A DNA stretch of 7,211 nt from positions 1-7,211 of the forward strand of contig CAZXGG010000113.1 in assembly GCA_964640125.1 (NCBI GenBank), given 5' to 3'. A program made the position numbers and the translations under genes. This DNA comes from G020353115 sp964640125. GTDB lineage: Bacteria; Bacteroidota; Bacteroidia; Bacteroidales; VadinHA17. Each line of letters opens with the position of its first letter. Within the stretch, counting starts at the first letter, position 1. A model generated the notes under the pieces. That model saw only the letters and a list, made by a program, of their open reading frames with translations, was not told the origin of the DNA and ran no database searches. This document shows positions 5,933 to 7,211 of this stretch, piece after piece.

Positions 5933-6431
5933 CACTGTATTGTTTTACCAGGTTTTCTCGTATTTTCTGACGGGCTCGTGAAAGATTTACCCGCAGTGTG
6001 TTCTGGCTAATATCGAGGATTCCTGCAACCTCTTCACTGGTATACCCTTCAATATCCCTGAGTTGAATGATCATTCGTTGCTGATCCGGTAAATCACTAA
6101 CAATCTGGTTGACCAGTGCAACCGCATCATTCAGTTGTACCTCTTTCAACGGATTGGAATCGGATGTGCCCTCAAACCGCACCTGATCTTCATCCAGGGA
6201 GAGCATCCGTTTCTTCTTCAGTTTATCGATACACAGGTTTTTGGTCATTGTCATGGCAAATGCTTCCCTGTTCCTGATCGTTCCCAGCTCTCCCCTCATC
6301 CACCAGAGTTTCACAAAGATCTCCTGTACCACATCCTCAGATTCTTCCCTGTTTTGCAGGACCCGAAGGGCAAAGGCATACAGTTTTCGCTGCATCGGGA
6401 TAATCTCTCTTTTAAATTCCTCTGCCTTCAT
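5889..6431 (-). CDS. ECF-family RNA polymerase sigma factor
   Basis: This 180-residue two-domain sigma-70 factor directs RNA polymerase to its own promoter class. Region 2 covers about residues 12-75 and includes the core-binding motif E-D-V-V-Q-E-I-F-V-K-L-W and the helix that follows (A-F-A-M-T-M-T-K-N-L-C-I-D-K-L). Region 4 covers about 112-161, with L-P-D-Q-Q-R-M-I-I-Q-L-R-D-I-E-G-Y-T-S-E-E-V-A-G and the recognition helix I-S-Q-N-T-L-R-V-N-L-S-R-A-R. No sigma-1.1 or sigma-3 domain is present, and the length is typical of ECF factors. The ATG at 6431 is chosen; an upstream in-frame TTG at 6446 would add five residues and is less likely. The 3' end overlaps the anti-sigma gene. A strong Bacteroidota promoter lies upstream. 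The match to a housekeeping-type promoter suggests basal expression rather than strict autoregulation. Confidence 0.95.
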   Translation of the reverse strand: MKAEEFKREIIPMQRKLYAFALRVLQNREESEDVVQEIFVKLWWMRGELGTIRNREAFAMTMTKNLCIDKLKKKRMLSLDEDQVRFEGTSDSNPLKEVQLNDAVALVNQIVSDLPDQQRMIIQLRDIEGYTSEEVAGILDISQNTLRVNLSRARQKIRENLVKQYSDGKEENRESYRKVL

Positions 6432-6476
6432 GGGATCAATCTGCAAAACGTTAGGTTACCAAAACCGGATGTACCA

Positions 6477-6506
6477 CAAAGTTAACCGGTTTTTCGGGTG
6501 TACAAA
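6477..6506 (-). promoter_or_regulatory. Bacteroidota-type promoter for the sigma/anti-sigma operon
   Basis: On the minus strand TTTG (plus-strand 6503-6506) is followed by 18 bases and then TAACTTTG (6477-6484), an exact match to the phylum's TAnnTTTG -7 element. Transcription would start near 6470, about 40 bases upstream of the ATG. An 8-bp inverted repeat, AAAACCGG (6461-6468) and CCGGTTTT (6486-6493), is centred on the -7 element and could be an operator. Whether the upstream DUF4252 gene also reads through into this operon is open. Confidence 0.65.
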
Positions 6507-6523
6507 ATACCCCTCTTTTTTAT

Positions 6524-6541
6524 TACCCTGTTTCCGGGGTA
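6524..6541 (-). terminator. Weak stem-loop just after the first DUF4252 gene
   Basis: TACCCTG (6524-6530) can pair with CGGGGTA (6535-6541) over a 4-base loop, immediately after the TAA stop of the minus-strand gene. On the minus-strand RNA one pair is an A-C mismatch, and the sequence that follows is A-rich rather than T-rich. It may cause partial termination or stabilise the upstream mRNA; it is not a convincing intrinsic terminator. Confidence 0.25.
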
Positions 6542-7066
6542 TTACATTTTGACACCTTTCAACTTCTCGAAATGCTCAAAGTGATCGCCATGTATGGATT
6601 TGGAAATCTTATACGCCTGTTTCAGATCGATCTTCCCTACAATGCTAATCAACGCATTATCCTCACCACCGACAACCAGTAACAATTCACTGATAATTCC
6701 ATCCTTCTCCTTGATAAGGAATTTAACATCCTGGTCTTTCTCTTTGACAACCAGCAACTCCTCGTAATCAGACTCATCCAGAAGTTCCATCACTTCATCG
6801 AAGAAGTTAATCCCTTCCGGTTTTTCACATTCGTCCATGGCAAGAATCCGGACGGAGGTCAGTTTAGACATGAGCTGAATTGCCTCATCTTCCTCATCTT
6901 CTTCCTCCAGACACGATATCATATCAAACAGTTTACCCTTGATAATAACCGTAGTAAATCCCTCCGTTTCACCATACTTTTCAAACAACTTGTCCACAGC
7001 GGTATTCTGGGCATTCACTGCTATTCCAAAAAGGAAAAGGACAACATAAACAATTACTTTTTTCAT
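6542..7066 (-). CDS. Secreted DUF4252-type protein (copy A)
   Basis: This 174-residue protein has a Sec signal peptide (M-K-K start, hydrophobic core, V-N-A then Q, cleavage predicted after A19). The mature domain closely parallels copy B: T-A-V-D-K-L-F-E-K-Y, F-T-T-V-I-I, S-V-R-I-L-A-M-D-E, S-D-Y-E-E-L-L-V-V-K-E-K-D, D-V-K-F-L-I-K-E, and D-N-A-L-I-S-I-V-G-K-I-D-L-K. It differs by a strongly acidic insert near residues 52-61 (E-E-E-D-E-E-D-E) and a histidine-containing tail (H-G-D-H-F-E-H-F). I chose the ATG at 7066; the in-frame ATG at 7087 would place seven extra residues before the signal peptide. It lies upstream of the sigma gene, separated by a 110-bp gap that contains the sigma promoter. 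Function is unknown; it is probably periplasmic or exported. No clear promoter is visible upstream. Confidence 0.88.
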   Translation of the reverse strand: MKKVIVYVVLFLFGIAVNAQNTAVDKLFEKYGETEGFTTVIIKGKLFDMISCLEEEDEEDEAIQLMSKLTSVRILAMDECEKPEGINFFDEVMELLDESDYEELLVVKEKDQDVKFLIKEKDGIISELLLVVGGEDNALISIVGKIDLKQAYKISKSIHGDHFEHFEKLKGVKM

Positions 7067-7094
7067 GATTTTTGTTTTTAGATTCATTATATCC

Positions 7095-7116
7095 GACGGA
7101 GGATTGCAACTCCGTC
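7095..7116. repeat. 7-bp stem-loop upstream of copy A, possibly REP-like
   Basis: GACGGAG (7095-7101) pairs perfectly with CTCCGTC (7110-7116) around the loop GATTGCAA. It lies about 30 bases upstream of the chosen start codon, so it may belong to the 5' leader of copy A. It has no T-run after it on either strand. The GC-rich stem with a TTGCAA-type loop resembles short dispersed palindromes in some Bacteroidota, which is recollection only. The rest of 7117-7211 holds no gene; it ends in a short GGAT triplication (7199-7210). Confidence 0.45.
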
Positions 7117-7211
7117 ATTTCCAATCTCAATAACAAGACGAACGCGACGGAAAAACATTACAGCCATAAGGACATTTCTTCAGTGGGGGAAAGCATAGGG
7201 ATGGATGGATG

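Noticed and set aside
7086..7091. TATAAT on the minus strand near copy A
   Set aside because: It overlaps an in-frame ATG, the nearest -35-like TTGCAA is only 12 bases away, and the phylum's main sigma factor uses TAnnTTTG instead.
7199..7211. GGAT triplication at the window edge with an in-frame ATG
   Set aside because: Only about a dozen bases are visible. It cannot be told apart from chance or from the start of something beyond the window.

Overview
The window looks like chromosomal DNA of a Bacteroidota bacterium, probably a Bacteroidales or Marinilabiliales-like lineage. Three lines of evidence point this way: three DUF4252-type secreted proteins (a family I know almost only from this phylum), start codons preceded by A/T-rich leaders rather than Shine-Dalgarno sequences, and a textbook Bacteroidota promoter (TTTG, 18-nt spacer, TAACTTTG) ahead of an ECF sigma gene. 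The intergenic micro-repeat patchwork at 3894-4164 also fits. Species and all homology calls are from memory and by eye, not from a search.

Layout. Positions 37-2490 (minus strand) hold a full-length two-HKD cardiolipin synthase (cls) followed 39 bp later by a 312-residue protein made of four OB/S1-like modules in two duplicated halves, with no family name I can give. A 158-bp divergent spacer containing a 9-bp inverted repeat separates cls from a plus-strand membrane-anchored metallophosphoesterase of the YkuE/YaeI type (2649-3899). Its stop codon lies inside the first unit of a ten-copy GGCTRA hexamer array. The array runs into a patchwork of other short repeats that fills the gap to the convergent neighbour.

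Positions 4165-7066 (minus strand) hold a signalling-type cluster. In transcription order it is: secreted DUF4252 protein A; ECF sigma factor; overlapping single-pass anti-sigma factor; secreted DUF4252 protein B; an intrinsic terminator; and a divergent DUF4252-like lipoprotein C. A and B are close paralogues that flank the sigma/anti-sigma pair. The anti-sigma protein has an unusual extracytoplasmic tail of four 13-residue tandem repeats. The simplest reading (inference) is a self-contained envelope-sensing module: the repeat tail and/or the DUF4252 proteins act in the periplasm or outer membrane, and the sigma factor is released in response to them.

The ends (1-36 and 7067-7211) hold no gene I can support. 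The right end carries a 7-bp stem-loop that may be a dispersed REP-like element.
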